Source: Microplitis mediator
Lineage: Eukaryota > Arthropoda > Insecta > Hymenoptera > Braconidae
NCBI RefSeq assembly: GCF_029852145.1
Contig: NC_079977.1
Location: forward strand, 13,760,640-13,824,639
Length of the DNA stretch: 64,000 nucleotides
Direction of reading: 5' to 3'
Part shown: positions 1 through 10,854 of the stretch, one piece after another
Numbering within the stretch: the first letter of the stretch is position 1
Layout of the letters: the number at the start of each line of letters is the position of its first letter
Translations under genes and position numbers: made by a program
The notes under the pieces: model-generated
Database searches by the model: none
What the model saw: only the letters and a program-made list of their open reading frames with translations
Told to the model about the DNA's origin: nothing

Positions 1-193
1 TAGTCGAAAAGTGTCTCCGTCTATTCAAAAATTATCGACATACGACCGCGAGTTGAACGCCATCTACGAGGCTGTAAAATACTTTTGGCATATTTCCGAA
101 GGCCGGCATGTTACAATCTACACCCATCACAAGCCGCTTTAGCACGATTACAGGCAGCGCATCGAAAGAGCATCGCCTTGGCAATTTCGTTGA

Positions 194-1525
194 CTCGATT
201 TTATCGGTCAATTTACTAGCGATATTCGACATGTGTCGGGTACCGACAATGTTGTCGCTGACACGTTGTCACGCGTCGAAGCAGTATCTACTGCTACAAC
301 GTCGCAAGAACTTGCCGACGCTCAACAAACCGATAATGAACTTCAGCAGTTGTTACGTCAAACAACTGCTTTAAATTTAAAGATAATACAACTCGATAAC
401 GGACCTGCACTGTATTGTGACACTGCGTCAGGTACAGTGCGTCCATATGTTCCAGAACCGCTGAGAAAGGAGGTGTTTAATTCACTGCACTCGCTAGCTC
501 ATCCCGGAATCAAAGGATCATTAAAAATGGTCTCCAAACGATACGTCTGGCCATCGATTAATAAAGATTGCCGTGAATGGGCAAAATCTTGCATCGATTG
601 TCAGAAAAACAAAATTCAAAGACAAGTGTCATCGCCGATCGCCAGTTTTGAACCTCCAACTGAACGATTCGAGCACATACACATCGATCTAGTGTCGTTA
701 AAAACGTCAAGAGGCTTTAATCAGTGCTTAACGATCATCGACCGATTCACGAGATTTCCTGAGGCTGTCCCGTTATCCAATGGAACCGCAGAGGCGATAG
801 CACATGCACTATCGCTGCACTGGATTTTACGCCACGGAGTACCGAAACGCATAACTTCGGACCAAGGTCCACAATTCGAATCGTCGTTATTCCAATCGTT
901 GATGAAAATGTACGGAATAAAACACCTACATACTACGCCGTATCATCCGCAAGCTAACGGTCTAGTCGAACGTTTACATCGTCAATTAAAGTCAGCACTC
1001 TTGTGTCATCAAGAGTCATGGTATGACGCATTACCAGCCGTTTTGCTCGGCTTACGCGCTGCTTGGAAAGACGACATACAGACGACACCGGCTGAATTAG
1101 TATACGGTGAGCCAATTCGTTTACCTGGCGAGTTACTCACTCCCAGTAACAAAACTACACCTCACGATATCATTAACACATTAAAACGTCATTTTAATTC
1201 ATTGGCACCGGCCGAAATGTCGCGTCACGGCAAGCATTCTGTTTTCTGTTTCAGGAACCTTAGTACTTGCAGCCACGTACTGGTACGGAATGACCAGATT
1301 GGACCATCTTTCTCGCCGCCGTACGAGGGTCCATATCGTGTAATAACCCGACACGATAAATACTTCATCGTTGATTTTCGTGGACGACAAATCGCCATTT
1401 CTGTGGACAGATTAAAGCCGGTCTACGAGGCAAATTCAGTCGACACGACGACGATGATAACAAACTCCCAGCCGATTAACACAGCAACTGGGACCGTAAA
1501 ACGCCGAGTCCGGTTTAATATTTAA
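194..1525 (+). CDS. Gypsy integrase, copy A
   Basis: Integrase domain of a Ty3/Gypsy polyprotein, which would join retroviral cDNA to the genome. The frame is open from codon 194 and is continuous with RNase H upstream except for stops at 140-142 and 191-193. Visible parts in order are the RNase H/integrase linker, a zinc-binding HHCC motif (H-x3-H around residue 92 of the 233-start frame, then CIDC), and the DDE core with D in HIDLVS, D in TSDQGPQF and E in NGLVERLH. A chromatin-contact-like C-terminal segment follows, with GPYRV and DRLKPVY. The triad is intact, so the domain itself is not visibly broken, but the upstream stops mean this copy should not make a full polyprotein. The first ATG-like start in this frame is not meaningful because the protein is processed from a polyprotein. 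Confidence 0.85.
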   Translation, partial: LDFIGQFTSDIRHVSGTDNVVADTLSRVEAVSTATTSQELADAQQTDNELQQLLRQTTALNLKIIQLDNGPALYCDTASGTVRPYVPEPLRKEVFNSLHSLAHPGIKGSLKMVSKRYVWPSINKDCREWAKSCIDCQKNKIQRQVSSPIASFEPPTERFEHIHIDLVSLKTSRGFNQCLTIIDRFTRFPEAVPLSNGTAEAIAHALSLHWILRHGVPKRITSDQGPQFESSLFQSLMKMYGIKHLHTTPYHPQANGLVERLHRQLKSALLCHQESWYDALPAVLLGLRAAWKDDIQTTPAELVYGEPIRLPGELLTPSNKTTPHDIINTLKRHFNSLAPAEMSRHGKHSVFCFRNLSTCSHVLVRNDQIGPSFSPPYEGPYRVITRHDKYFIVDFRGRQIAISVDRLKPVYEANSVDTTTMITNSQPINTATGTVKRRVRFNI

Positions 1526-1708
1526 AAATTTACACGATTTAATTTTTTTATATAAAAGTTTTTTTTTCTACAAAGTAATAATTCACCACTTTATTATACT
1601 CATTCATTTAATTATTTATTTATTCATGTCATTTGTAAATATTCCATTACTTTAATGTATCGTGTATTAAAATTAAAAAAAAAAAAAAAAAAAAACAAAG
1701 GGAGTTCT
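1526..1708 (+). other. 3' untranslated region and polypurine tract, copy A
   Basis: AT-rich stretch with a long A run at about 1676-1696, followed by a purine-rich CAAAGGGAG just before the LTR, the expected place of the polypurine tract that primes plus-strand DNA. Copy B has the same arrangement at 6991-7171. Confidence 0.6.
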
Positions 1709-1964
1709 GTAGCGTTGCTACTAGGTAACGCGATCGATAAAATTCGACAGTTTCCGTCGAACATCGATTATTTCATTTTATCCATCTCTACCACATTGGT
1801 GGGGACAATTAGTAATAGACCGTGGGATTGTACACACGCATCCAGGCTTCTTACTTTACTGTATACTTACAATCACTGCGTTATTTTCCGTTTATTTAAA
1901 TAAAACATTTGTTTAAATTAATTAGTTGGTTTTAATAATTTATATTATCACCTCAACCACTAAA
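1709..1964 (+). repeat. LTR of Gypsy copy A (3' LTR)
   Basis: About 256 bp beginning TGTAGCGTTGCTAC right after the polypurine tract. It matches the LTR at 1977-2213 with scattered differences and a roughly 16 bp extra segment near 1900-1915. A short TA-rich spacer separates the two LTRs, so two elements abut LTR to LTR. Confidence 0.8.
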
Positions 1965-1976
1965 TATATATATAAA

Positions 1977-2213
1977 GCGTTGCTACTAGGTGACGCGATC
2001 AATAAAATTCGACAGTTTCCGTCGAGCGTCGATTTTTTCATTTATCCATCTCTACCACATTGGTGGGGACAATAAGTAATAGACCGATGGATTGCGTACA
2101 CGCATCCAGGCTTCTTTCTTTTTACTGTATACTTACAATCACTGTGTTACTCCCGTTTATTTAAATTAATTAGTTGGTTTTAATAATTTATATCATCACC
2201 TCGACTACTAAAT
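1977..2213 (+). repeat. 5' LTR of Gypsy copy B
   Basis: Second copy of the LTR, lacking the first four bases (TGTA) seen at 1709. It shares the segment with CCACATTGGTGGGGACAAT and the ending near CTACTAAATTA. It is followed directly by the primer-binding site. Confidence 0.8.
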
Positions 2214-2231
2214 TAGTGACCCCGACGTGAT
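2214..2231 (+). promoter_or_regulatory. Primer-binding site, tRNA-Trp-like
   Basis: TAGTGACCCCGACGTGAT lies right after the LTR. It is complementary to the 3' end of insect tRNA-Trp (usual form TGGTGACCCCGACGTGA), with TAG in place of TGG. This primer type is typical of CsRn1-clade Gypsy elements. Confidence 0.6.
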
Positions 2232-2272
2232 CTCTTTTTGAGGGAAGCGTCGAATACGTGCAGTACACAGTA

Positions 2273-2816
2273 GGGTGGGTTGAAAAAAAACTTTTTTTTT
2301 GTTTTTCTTGGCATGGGGGTAGAATTTGTACCTTATAAAAAAAAAATTTTTTTACTCAACATTTTGAGGTGGCCCACTCGTTTTTAAAATAAATAATTGA
2401 TTAAACGGGGTAGTTCCAACGAAAAAAATTTTTTTTTGTCCAACATCGTGGAAAACATCTAATAATTGTCGAATGTGATTTTTTTTACTTCACTTTCAAT
2501 TTAATTCAAAAGAAGATGCTTTCCATTTTTTGGATTTTTTACTTAAATTACAAAAATAATAGGAAAAAAATTTTTTCAACTCCTGACTTTCAATTAGCTT
2601 TCAAGGGGACACCCTACAGATTCTAGAACACCATGTAATTTTTTTCGTTGGGACTACCCCGTTTGATCAATTATTTATTTTAAAAACGATTGGGCCACCT
2701 CAGAATGTTGAGTAAAAAAATTTTTTTTTTCTTAAAAATTTTTTTTTTTCTATAAGGTACAAATTCTACCCCCATGCTAAGAAAAACAAAAAATAAGTTT
2801 TTTTTCAACCCACCTT
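2273..2816. mobile_element. Palindromic MITE in the leader of Gypsy copy B
   Basis: A 544 bp foldback element: GGGTGGGTTGAAAAAA at the left end is mirrored by TTTTTTCAACCCACCTT at the right, and the arms pair through to about 2545. It is flanked by the direct repeat AGTACACAGTA (2262-2272 and 2817-2827), taken as a target duplication. It has no ORF. Confidence 0.8.
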
Positions 2817-3403
2817 AGTACACAGTATAAAAAATTTCACGAGTTCTCGTGTTGTTTTCCCGCGAATATTTTGTCGCGTTGCCGTTTAATCGGTGAGATC
2901 GTGATTTTTGTATTCACAGTTATTTTTGGGTAAATTTGTTCTAAGTGAATTAGTGCAGTGATATATTTTTTTTTTGTTTGTTTTGTCAGTGTTCAGTTTC
3001 TTTATCTTTTATCACCGCTGATGCATTGCTGGGCATCTGATGGACGTTATGCCGCATCACTGTTAATTCGAGGGACCATTAGTGCAAATCGAGTTGTAAT
3101 AAAAGTGTTCGCGAGCTGTTTAAAAAATTGTTAATTAACTTTTCGTGCAGTGTCGTTTATAATTTTGTTTTCGTTGCCGGAAATACCATCGAGGATTAAG
3201 CCGATTCGCCGGCTGCACATTCCTGAGCCGTACGTCATCGATAATCTTTCGGTAGCACAATACCGAATTAAAGACATTTTCGGTAGGTGATATCAGACTC
3301 GAAAATCGACGGCGACGAGAAAGTAAAATCCGAGTCATCTGACGAAGACACATTTAAATCCAATTTATCGGGATCGTCGTCGTCTACGTCAGTTGAATTC
3401 AAT

Positions 3404-4052
3404 ATGACCGTGAACATCAAAGCACCCCAGTTCAGCACGGAGAATCTGAAACTGTGGTTTGCGCAGGTTGAGGCGCAGTTTGCAACATATCAGGTAGCAA
3501 CAGAGCGCGTCAAATTTGACCTGGTAATACCGCTGCTTGAAACCCGCATCGCTGCTGAAGTACACCATCGTCAATCCTCCAACAAACACGCCGTACAGCG
3601 ATTTAAAAGCCGCTCTGATAAAATGCTTTACGAAATCCGAAGAAGCACGGATCACTCAGCTCCTCAACAGAGAGAGACTTGGCGATCGGACACCTTCGCA
3701 ACATTTACGTCATCTGCGTACACTAGTACCCGGCATTGATGACGTCATCATCAAAGCACGTTGGTTTTCGCATATGCCAAATGGGATTCAAGTTTGTCTT
3801 GAAGCTATCAGCGACTCAACGCTTGACAAGCTTGCCGAGTCAGCTGACCGTATGGTTGAGTGGATATCGCTCAATCCTCAAGTTGCCGCTGCTACAGCAA
3901 CTCCACCATTAACCTCCGAGCACGACGAGATTGCTGCACTGCGCAGAAAAATTGTGCAACTCATGAAACAAATAAAAAACTTGACAGTTAAACGCGGCAG
4001 ATCCAGAAGTCGATCACGATTACGTGTTTCGAAGAAGTTTGATTTCTGCTAG
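3404..4052 (+). pseudogene. Gypsy gag, copy B (frameshifted)
   Basis: Capsid-region Gag of the CsRn1-like type. The likely start is ATG 3404; the open frame upstream begins only with GTG. The first frame holds the APQFSTENLKLWFAQVEAQF region and breaks at about 3555-3570. The protein then continues in another frame with IVNPP, an RLGDRTPSQ motif and LDKLAESADRM, which are hallmarks of this Gag family. It ends in a basic RSRSR stretch without a clear zinc knuckle. A small indel near 3560 explains the break. It would have formed the particle core. Confidence 0.75.
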
Positions 4053-4084
4053 TACCACTATAAGCACGGTAAAAATGCCCGATC

Positions 4085-5839
4085 GTGCATTCCCGGCTGC
4101 AAATGGCAGGGAAACTCAAACGAGAATCAGTAGAGGCAGCTAATGATTCTCAATCGATTTCTCGCCGCTTGTTTATCCGAGACCGAACTACAGGAACGGA
4201 ATATCTTGTCGATTCCGGCTCCAATTTATTTGTCTTTCCACGTGGCTGGCTAAAATCAAATAGTACACCCATAGGTTATCAACTGTATGCCGCAAACGGC
4301 TCGATGATTCAAACCTATGGTTTAAAATCGATTAAATTGAACCTTGGACTTTGCCGTGATTTCTCATGGAATTTTATCATTGCTGACGTCACTAAACCGA
4401 TTATAGGTGCAGACTTCCTAAGTCATTATGACTTACTAGTCGACCTAAAGCGAAAATGCCTTCGTGATGGCATCACTGGTTTATTGACACCCGGAAATTC
4501 TCATACGACATCGGCAGAAACAAATATTAAAGCAGTCGATGGTAATTCTGCGTACATGGAATTATTAAGAGAATTTACCGATGTTACAAGACCCGATGCT
4601 ACTTGGCGTCAAACTAGAAAGCATTTAACGGTGCATCACATCTTAACGTCACCTGGACCGCCAGTTTCGTGCATAGCAAGACGCCTGGCTTCAGATAAGT
4701 TAAAAATTGCACAAACAGAGTTCCGAAAAATGATCGAGGAAGGTATTTACAGACCATCCAACAGCGCCTAGGCTTCACCACTTCATTTAGCGCAGTAGAA
4801 GTCCGGAAAATGGAGGCCGTGCGGTGATTACCGACCGCTTAACGATAGAACACTCATCGATAAATATTCATTGCGATACCTCGACGACTTTCCCGCATTT
4901 TTACATGGTAAAAACATATTTTCAGTCGTCGATTTTGCAAAGGTATTTTTGCAAATACCCGTTGCACCAGAGGATGTGCCGAAAACGGCGATCATTTCGC
5001 CTTTCGGATTATTCGAGTTCCGGTTTATGACGTTTGGGCTTAAAAACGCGGCTCAAACGTTTCGACGATTCATAGACGGGGTCACTCGTGACCTTGAATT
5101 CGTCTGTCCATACATTGACGATATTTTAATCGCATCTACCCACGAAAAACAACTCATGGAGCATCTGAAGATTCTATTCGAGCGTCTCCGTGAATACGGA
5201 CTGGTAATTAATGTATCAAAATGCCAATTTGGTCTACCGGAAGTAAAATTTATCGGCCATCTCATCACTAAAGATGGAATCAAGCCGTTACCGGAAAAAG
5301 TAGAGGCTATTGTCAATTTCGAGCCTCCTACCACCGTAAAAGCTCTTCGTCAACTTCTCGGCACAGTGAATTTCTACAGAAAGTTCATCAAGAACGCTGC
5401 AGAAATTCTAGCACCGTTAAATAAAATTTCGGAAGGACCCAAAGTCAAAGGCTCTCATCCAGTCAACCGGACATCTGAACTTCAAGAGTCTTTCAAGTCA
5501 GCTAAACGAGCTCTTGCGGATGCTACGTTGTTGGTACACCCTAAAATCGATGCTGACTGGGCAATTTTCACCGACGCATCCGAAATCGGTATTGGAGCCG
5601 TTCTACAACAAAAAGTGGATAACAACTGGCAACCACTGGCATTTTTTAGTCGAAAAGTGTCTCCGTCTATTCAAAAATTATCGACATACGACCGCGAGTT
5701 GAACGCCATCTACGAGGCTGTAAAATACTTTTGGCATATTTCCGAAGGCCGGCATGTTACAATCTACACCCATCACAAGCCGCTTTAGCACGATTACAGG
5801 CAGCGCATCGAAAGAGCATCGCCTTGGCAATTTCGTTGA
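4085..5839 (+). pseudogene. Gypsy protease, reverse transcriptase and RNase H, copy B
   Basis: Polyprotein segment in one frame. It starts with a retropepsin with DSGS at the catalytic position and IIGADFL in the flap/ILG region, then reverse transcriptase with WRPCGDYR, FGLKNAAQTF and the catalytic YIDD. The RNase H has FTDAS, and a YDRELNAIYEAVKYF segment follows. Stops at 4769-4771 and 4796-4798 replace the expected W and K in the ASPLHL region, and TAG 5786-5788 and TGA 5837-5839 cut the RNase H end. Otherwise the frame is maintained, so decay is by point mutation. The same frame continues into integrase at 5840. Confidence 0.85.
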
Positions 5840-6990
5840 CTCGATTTTATCGGTCAATTTACTAGCGATATTCGACATGTGTCGGGTACCGACAATGTTG
5901 TCGCTGACACGTTGTCACGCGTCGAAGCAGTATCTACTGCTACAACGTCGCAAGAACTTGCCGACGCTCAACAAACCGATAATGAACTTCAGCAGTTGTT
6001 ACGTCAAACAACTGCTTTAAATTTAAAGATAATACAACTCGATAACGGACCTGCACTGTATTGTGACACTGCGTCAGGTACAGTGCGTCCATATGTTCCA
6101 GAACCGCTGAGAAAGGAGGTGTTTAATTCACTGCACTCGCTAGCTCATCCCGGAATCAAAGGATCATTAAAAATGGTCTCCAAACGATACGTCTGGCCAT
6201 CGATTAATAAAGATTGCCGTGAATGGGCAAAATCTTGCATCGATTGTCAGAAAAACAAAATTCAAAGACAAGTGTCATCGCCGATCGCCAGTTTTGAACC
6301 TCCAACTGAACGATTCGAGCACATACACATCGATCTAGTGTCGTTAAAAACGTCAAGAGGCTTTAATCAGTGCTTAACGATCATCGACCGATTCACGAGA
6401 TTTCCTGAGGCTGTCCCGTTATCCAATGGAACCGCAGAGGCGATAGCACATGCACTATCGCTGCACTGGATATCACGCCATGGAGTACCGAAACGCATAA
6501 CTTCGGACCAAGGTCCGCAATTTGAATCATCATTATTCCATTCGCTGTTAAAAATGTACGGAATAAAACACCTACATACTACGCCGTATCATCCGCAAGC
6601 TCACGGTCTAGTCGAACGTTTACATCGATATTATTAACACATTGAAACGTCATTTTAATTCATTGGCACCGGCCGAAATGTCGCGTCACGGCAAGCATTC
6701 TGTTTCCTGTTTCAGGAACCTTACTACTTGCAGCCATGTCCGGGTACGCAATGACCAGGTTGGACCATCTTTCTCACCGCCGTACGAAGGTCACCGCCAT
6801 ATCGTGTCATAACGCGACACGACAAACCCTTCATCGTCGATTTTCGTGGACGACAAATCGCCATTTCTGTGGACAGATTAAAGCCGGTTGACGAGGCAAA
6901 TTCAGTCGACACGGCGACAATGACAAAAAACTCCCAGCCGATTAACACAGCAACTGAGACCGTAAAACGCCGAGTCCGGTTTAATATTTA
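5840..6990 (+). pseudogene. Gypsy integrase, copy B (185 bp deletion)
   Basis: Same domain as 194-1525. The frame is open to 6637, with the HHCC zinc motif and both aspartates of the DDE core. After the glutamate region (GLVERLH) 185 bp present in copy A are missing, joining 6627 to sequence equivalent to copy A position 1167. Because 185 is not a multiple of three, the C-terminal part (to 6990) is out of frame and carries further small insertions. Not functional. Confidence 0.85.
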
Positions 6991-7185
6991 AAAATTTACG
7001 CGATTTAATTTTTTTTTTCACATAAAAGTTTTTTTTTTACAAAGTAATTGTTCACCTTTATATTGTATTCATTTATTCAATTATTTATTTATTTATATCA
7101 TTTGTAAATATTCCATTGCTTCAATTATCGTGTATCAAATTAAAAAAAAAAAAAACAAACAAAGGGAGTTCTGTAGCGTTGCTAC
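6991..7185 (+). repeat. 3' untranslated region and truncated 3' LTR, copy B
   Basis: AT-rich untranslated region, A run, and CAAAGGGAGTTC, followed by TGTAGCGTTGCTAC (7172-7185), the first 14 bp of the LTR. The sequence then departs from the LTR, so the 3' LTR was cut off by a rearrangement or insertion. Confidence 0.7.
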
Positions 7186-7723
7186 GATTTTTTCACCATC
7201 AATTTGCATAACAATGAATGAAAATATAACCCGAGAAATAGAAATAATAAGTTATTTACCAACTTTTTTATTTTTTAATCCAATTTGCAGGTTTCTTCGC
7301 TTATTCAAAACTTACCAAATTTTATTGTTCAAGACTGTCCTGTATATTTTTGGTTATGCAAAAGTTATATTTAAGTGAAATGACAATAATTGAGTTATAA
7401 AAACTAATTCAAACTATTAGTTACGTATTATCAGTTAATATTCGAAATTCTTGAGCGCCGTTCAAATACTTAAATTTTGAGCTGAAATTTTCAGCATAGT
7501 CATGATTTTACAAATATAAACTATTGCTGCCACGATAAAAAAAAAAAAAATTTTAATAAAAATCCGAATTTCGATCATTTTTGATATTTTTGAAATTCGT
7601 AAGCGACCTCTTAAAAATTTTTTATCGAGCTGATTTGTGGAGAGGCTTCTTAAAACATCGTAAACCAACAAATTTTCATGCGAGATGGATAAAAACAAAA
7701 TAGTCGGTTTTTTTGCGCCACCC
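7186..7723. other. AT-rich stretch ending in a MITE terminus
   Basis: No credible gene. It ends at 7712-7723 in GCGCCACCCTAA, the reverse complement of a TTAGGGTGG-type MITE end. The matching left end is not visible, so this is probably a truncated element inserted where the copy B LTR stops. Confidence 0.4.
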
Positions 7724-8652
7724 TAATATATATATGTAATATAACGCGTCATGTTGCGACGATAGTGGCCACAATTTTTAACGGATTTTAATGAAACTTG
7801 GCACACTTATTCTATGAACGATCATCACGTTTAAGTTTGAAGATAAGAAAAATCGATAAACTAGTTTAGAAATGGTGGACACTGGAAATTCCAAAAATAA
7901 CGAAAAATCGTACTTTTTCGGCTTTTTTAGTAAATAACTTTTCAACGGGTATATCTATCCTTATTATGTAAAAAGAACTTGATAGTCGATAGAAAAAGCT
8001 GAATTTTCATTTTTCCATTTTTTGTTTTACGATAATTGTTCATCTTTTAATAAGGGTTCAAAGTCACATAATTGACTCATGTGTTATAGTGATAATGCCA
8101 TTGTCATATCTTTGAAAATTTTCGATGGGGGATCACGAATAGGCACCTCTTAATATTAATATTGAGAGCTCAAACTTCATCAGAATTTTTTCGATAGCAT
8201 TGACCCATCCTCAGAAACAATTAAAAATTGAAATATAAAGTACATTGGTTACTTTGACTTTTTTAAAATGATTTTTTTTTTTTCAGTTAAAATCCAATAA
8301 AAATGACACACTGCTACGTAACATGAATGTTCATGCTTTCTTCGAAATATAGAAATGCAATAAAATTAGAAAAAAGTTCGACTCCTTCGTAGTTGAAGAT
8401 GCCGAAAAAAAGCGTAAAAATAGTATTTTATAGTAAATAAAAAATTTTGAGATTTTGTACATTATTTATCCAATATTTAGTAATTTCAATAAATAGTATA
8501 CTTGTATATGGGTCATTTCATGCCAAATCACCTGATTTTAAAAATCATATTCTTGATCCGGTTGAATTTTTTAGACGTTTTTGTACACGTAAAAAAATGT
8601 GTAGTTAAGTTAACTACAAATGGAGTTCCATCTACTACACTGACTAGTAATA
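7724..8652. other. Intergenic AT-rich sequence with a MITE end
   Basis: No gene. It contains a repeat-like passage typical of short insect elements (about 7740-7900). At 8511 TGGGTCATTTCATGCCAAAT is a diverged relative of the terminus of the palindrome at 48014-49074 (GGGGCATTCCACGCC). I see only the one end. Confidence 0.4.
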
Positions 8653-9301
8653 CACTGGTCACAAAAATTAAGGGATGGAAAAAAAATCCGAAATTTTTAG
8701 GTGATTTTTAACATGCTGTAACTCGGTGAAAAATGGTCGCAGAAGAAAATTAAAAAAAGTAAATTGTAGCCTTAAGTTTCGAGTTTTCAGATCTGGACCT
8801 CAAATTTTTTATCATACACGGTCCCGGAGTAATCATAAGAAAACCGACGAAAAAAAAATTTTCAAAATTTTTGCTGGTCTTTCAATAACTCTATGGGCGT
8901 CAATAAATTTTTTTGAAAAATCCGACCTTCTGACTCTTCTAGGAAATTTTATGCCCTTTAATTTGGCAGCCTGAAGAAGTCTCTACGACGATTTGGCACC
9001 GAGTTATCATTGATCAAAGCAAAAAAGTCCATTTTGGCATTGATAATCAATAACTCCGGACGTATTGGTCGAATTCACAAATTTAAGGATATTCGGAAAT
9101 CTTGCTATAACTTCGGATATAACGGATGGTGCCACGACTACATATCCGCGGACAAAATAACCACGGACAAAACATCCTCACGACAAAATATCCACGGACA
9201 AAATAACCACACGACAAAATATCCGTTGACAAAATAACCACATGACAAAATGTCCTCGGGCAAAATAGTCACACAACAAAATATCCTTAAGAAAAATCTA
9301 T

Positions 9302-9575
9302 ATGGTAATGGTCATATTTTTATAATCACACACACACACAAAATTCGTGAAAAAACGGCGCTATTTTTCACAGCTTTTCTGTGTGCGGGTATATTTTTGT
9401 AATTGCACAAACACACAGAGTTCGTGAAAAAAGGGCGCTATTTTTCATAGCTTTTGTGTGTGTGTTGGCACATTTTTGTAATCGCACACACATAAAATTC
9501 GCGGAAAATGGGCGCTATTTTTTACAGCTTTTTTGTGTGGGTATATTTTTGTAATTGCACACATACAATGGTCAT
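9302..9575. repeat. Three-unit tandem repeat, about 90 bp period
   Basis: Each unit holds a run of ACACAC, a GTGAAAAAAGGGCGCTATTTTTCA-like core and GCTTTTGTGTG, ending in ATATTTTTGTAAT. The units are diverged, so the array is not young. Confidence 0.75.
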
Positions 9576-9622
9576 AAATGACTATTGAAATATAATTTAA
9601 TCATGACAAATGTATACTCGAT

Positions 9623-10691
9623 TGTAACGGGGTGAAAATTAGTTATTTCTTAATTTAAATTCAAATTCGACTCGCGCCAAAACGAGAGCGACCTCCTCCT
9701 ACAACAACGGTCGATAACCTCAGCACCTACTTATCATTGGGGTCACTGCTGTCGAGTTTTGGACAGTTTGTTTTATAGACGTTGGCCAACCTGCGAGCAA
9801 GGGGTACGAGGCCCAGGTGTGGCGAGTGGTCGGTCTCTTGGTTCTGGGCGTTCAACAGCGACGGACGCAATTCCCGTACTGCTATACTCACTAAATAAAT
9901 TTTTCTACAACATCATATATTGGACATCCATATACGCCATTGCCAAGAGCTCATAAGCCCACTTGGTGTGGAAGCTTATTTACTAAGTCACTTTATAAAT
10001 TATATTGGAAGATTGGTTGGAAGTTGATTTTGGACCTGGTTTACGGAGAAGCTGCAAGTCTTGGTGGAATTTGAGGACTGGAGGACGTTGGATTAGAGAG
10101 GAAGTCGGAGCGTCGGAAGTAGCGTGGAAAGTTGAAGTGAGTGGTGCAGAGTCATTGTGTTAAAATTTGTATATTCAGTAGAGTCATTTGTTCAAATTGT
10201 CACAGTAGAGTCATTGTAATAAATTTGTATATTCAGTAGAGTCATTTGTTCAAATTGTCACAGTAGAGTCATTGTAATAAATTTGTATATTCAGTAGAGT
10301 CATTTGTTGAAACTGTCACAGTAGAGTCATTGGTAAATTTCATCAAGTCGAGTCTGTCATAGTAATATCAGTCATCAGCCATTTTATTAAAATTGTTCAC
10401 ATCCATTCGGATTTTTGTAAGGCGACTTCGTCTTAAATAAATGTCAAATTAATTAAATTACATGAAATTACTTAATAATCATACTCCAAACTAGTTCCCT
10501 TACAAGTATAAGTAATATTAAGATCTCTCTCTCATAAATTTAACTACTGCGTGGCCCAGTACGGGGAAACCCTGTTCTGAGGCTGAGCAGCCGAGCAAAA
10601 GGTTGTAAGACACCTCAAGTCTTACATATGAATGGACTCTTAATTTTTTAAGGCCACAACTTAAATTATTAAATTAAGGGGACCCATTACA
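9623..10691 (+). repeat. Solo LTR (TGTAACGGGG type), CGAT duplication
   Basis: A 1069 bp unit starting TGTAACGGGGTG and ending GGGACCCATTACA, flanked by CGAT on both sides (9619-9622 and 10692-10695). The TGTAA/TTACA inverted ends and the 4 bp duplication fit a Gypsy-type LTR left after LTR-LTR recombination. There are no coding remains. A 58 bp minisatellite sits inside. Confidence 0.82.
10150..10336 (+). repeat. 58 bp minisatellite inside the solo LTR
   Basis: About three near-identical copies of a unit containing TATATTCAGTAGAGTCATTT and TGTCACAGTAGAGTCATTG. Confidence 0.8.
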
Positions 10692-10854
10692 CGATAATTT
10701 GAATGTATTTATGAATTAAAATATTTATGTCATTAGATCATTACATTTGCAGATGATTAATAATATTGTTATACATAAAAATTATTATTGTATACTTCAA
10801 TAATAAAACTTGTCAAAACTTGCTTAATAATTCCTAATTAATCATTATTAATTA

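Larger units (their letters stand above)
1..1964 (+). mobile_element. Ty3/Gypsy element, copy A (3' part with 3' LTR)
   Basis: This is the 3' part of a Ty3/Gypsy retrotransposon: end of RNase H, integrase, 3' untranslated region and one LTR. The element continues left of the window. Bases 1-825 are identical by eye to 5647-6471 of copy B, including two shared in-frame stops (TAG 140-142, TGA 191-193). From about 826 onward the copies differ by roughly 8 percent. The clade is probably CsRn1-like, judged from the gag type and the tRNA-Trp-like primer site in copy B. Confidence 0.9.
1977..7185 (+). mobile_element. Ty3/Gypsy element, copy B (decayed, CsRn1-like)
   Basis: Order: 5' LTR (1977-2213), primer site, leader with an inserted MITE, gag, a single-frame pol, 3' untranslated region, and the first 14 bp of a 3' LTR (7172-7185), after which unrelated sequence begins. 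Pol has four in-frame stops (4769-4771, 4796-4798, 5786-5788, 5837-5839) and a 185 bp deletion in integrase relative to copy A. The gag is frameshifted. The element is dead. Confidence 0.88.

Noticed and set aside
1655..1903. Lys-rich 82-residue ORF across the LTR start
   Set aside because: Starts in the A run of the untranslated region and runs through the LTR; no coding signal.
8726..8974. 82-residue ORF duplicated at 12976-13224
   Set aside because: Mirror images within the inverted arms of the outer element; no sign of coding beyond that.
9145..9290. Regular ACAAAATATCC array as a possible CRISPR or satellite
   Set aside because: It is mirrored in inverted orientation at 11785-11990 and bounded by a 9 bp duplication, so it is a transposon end.
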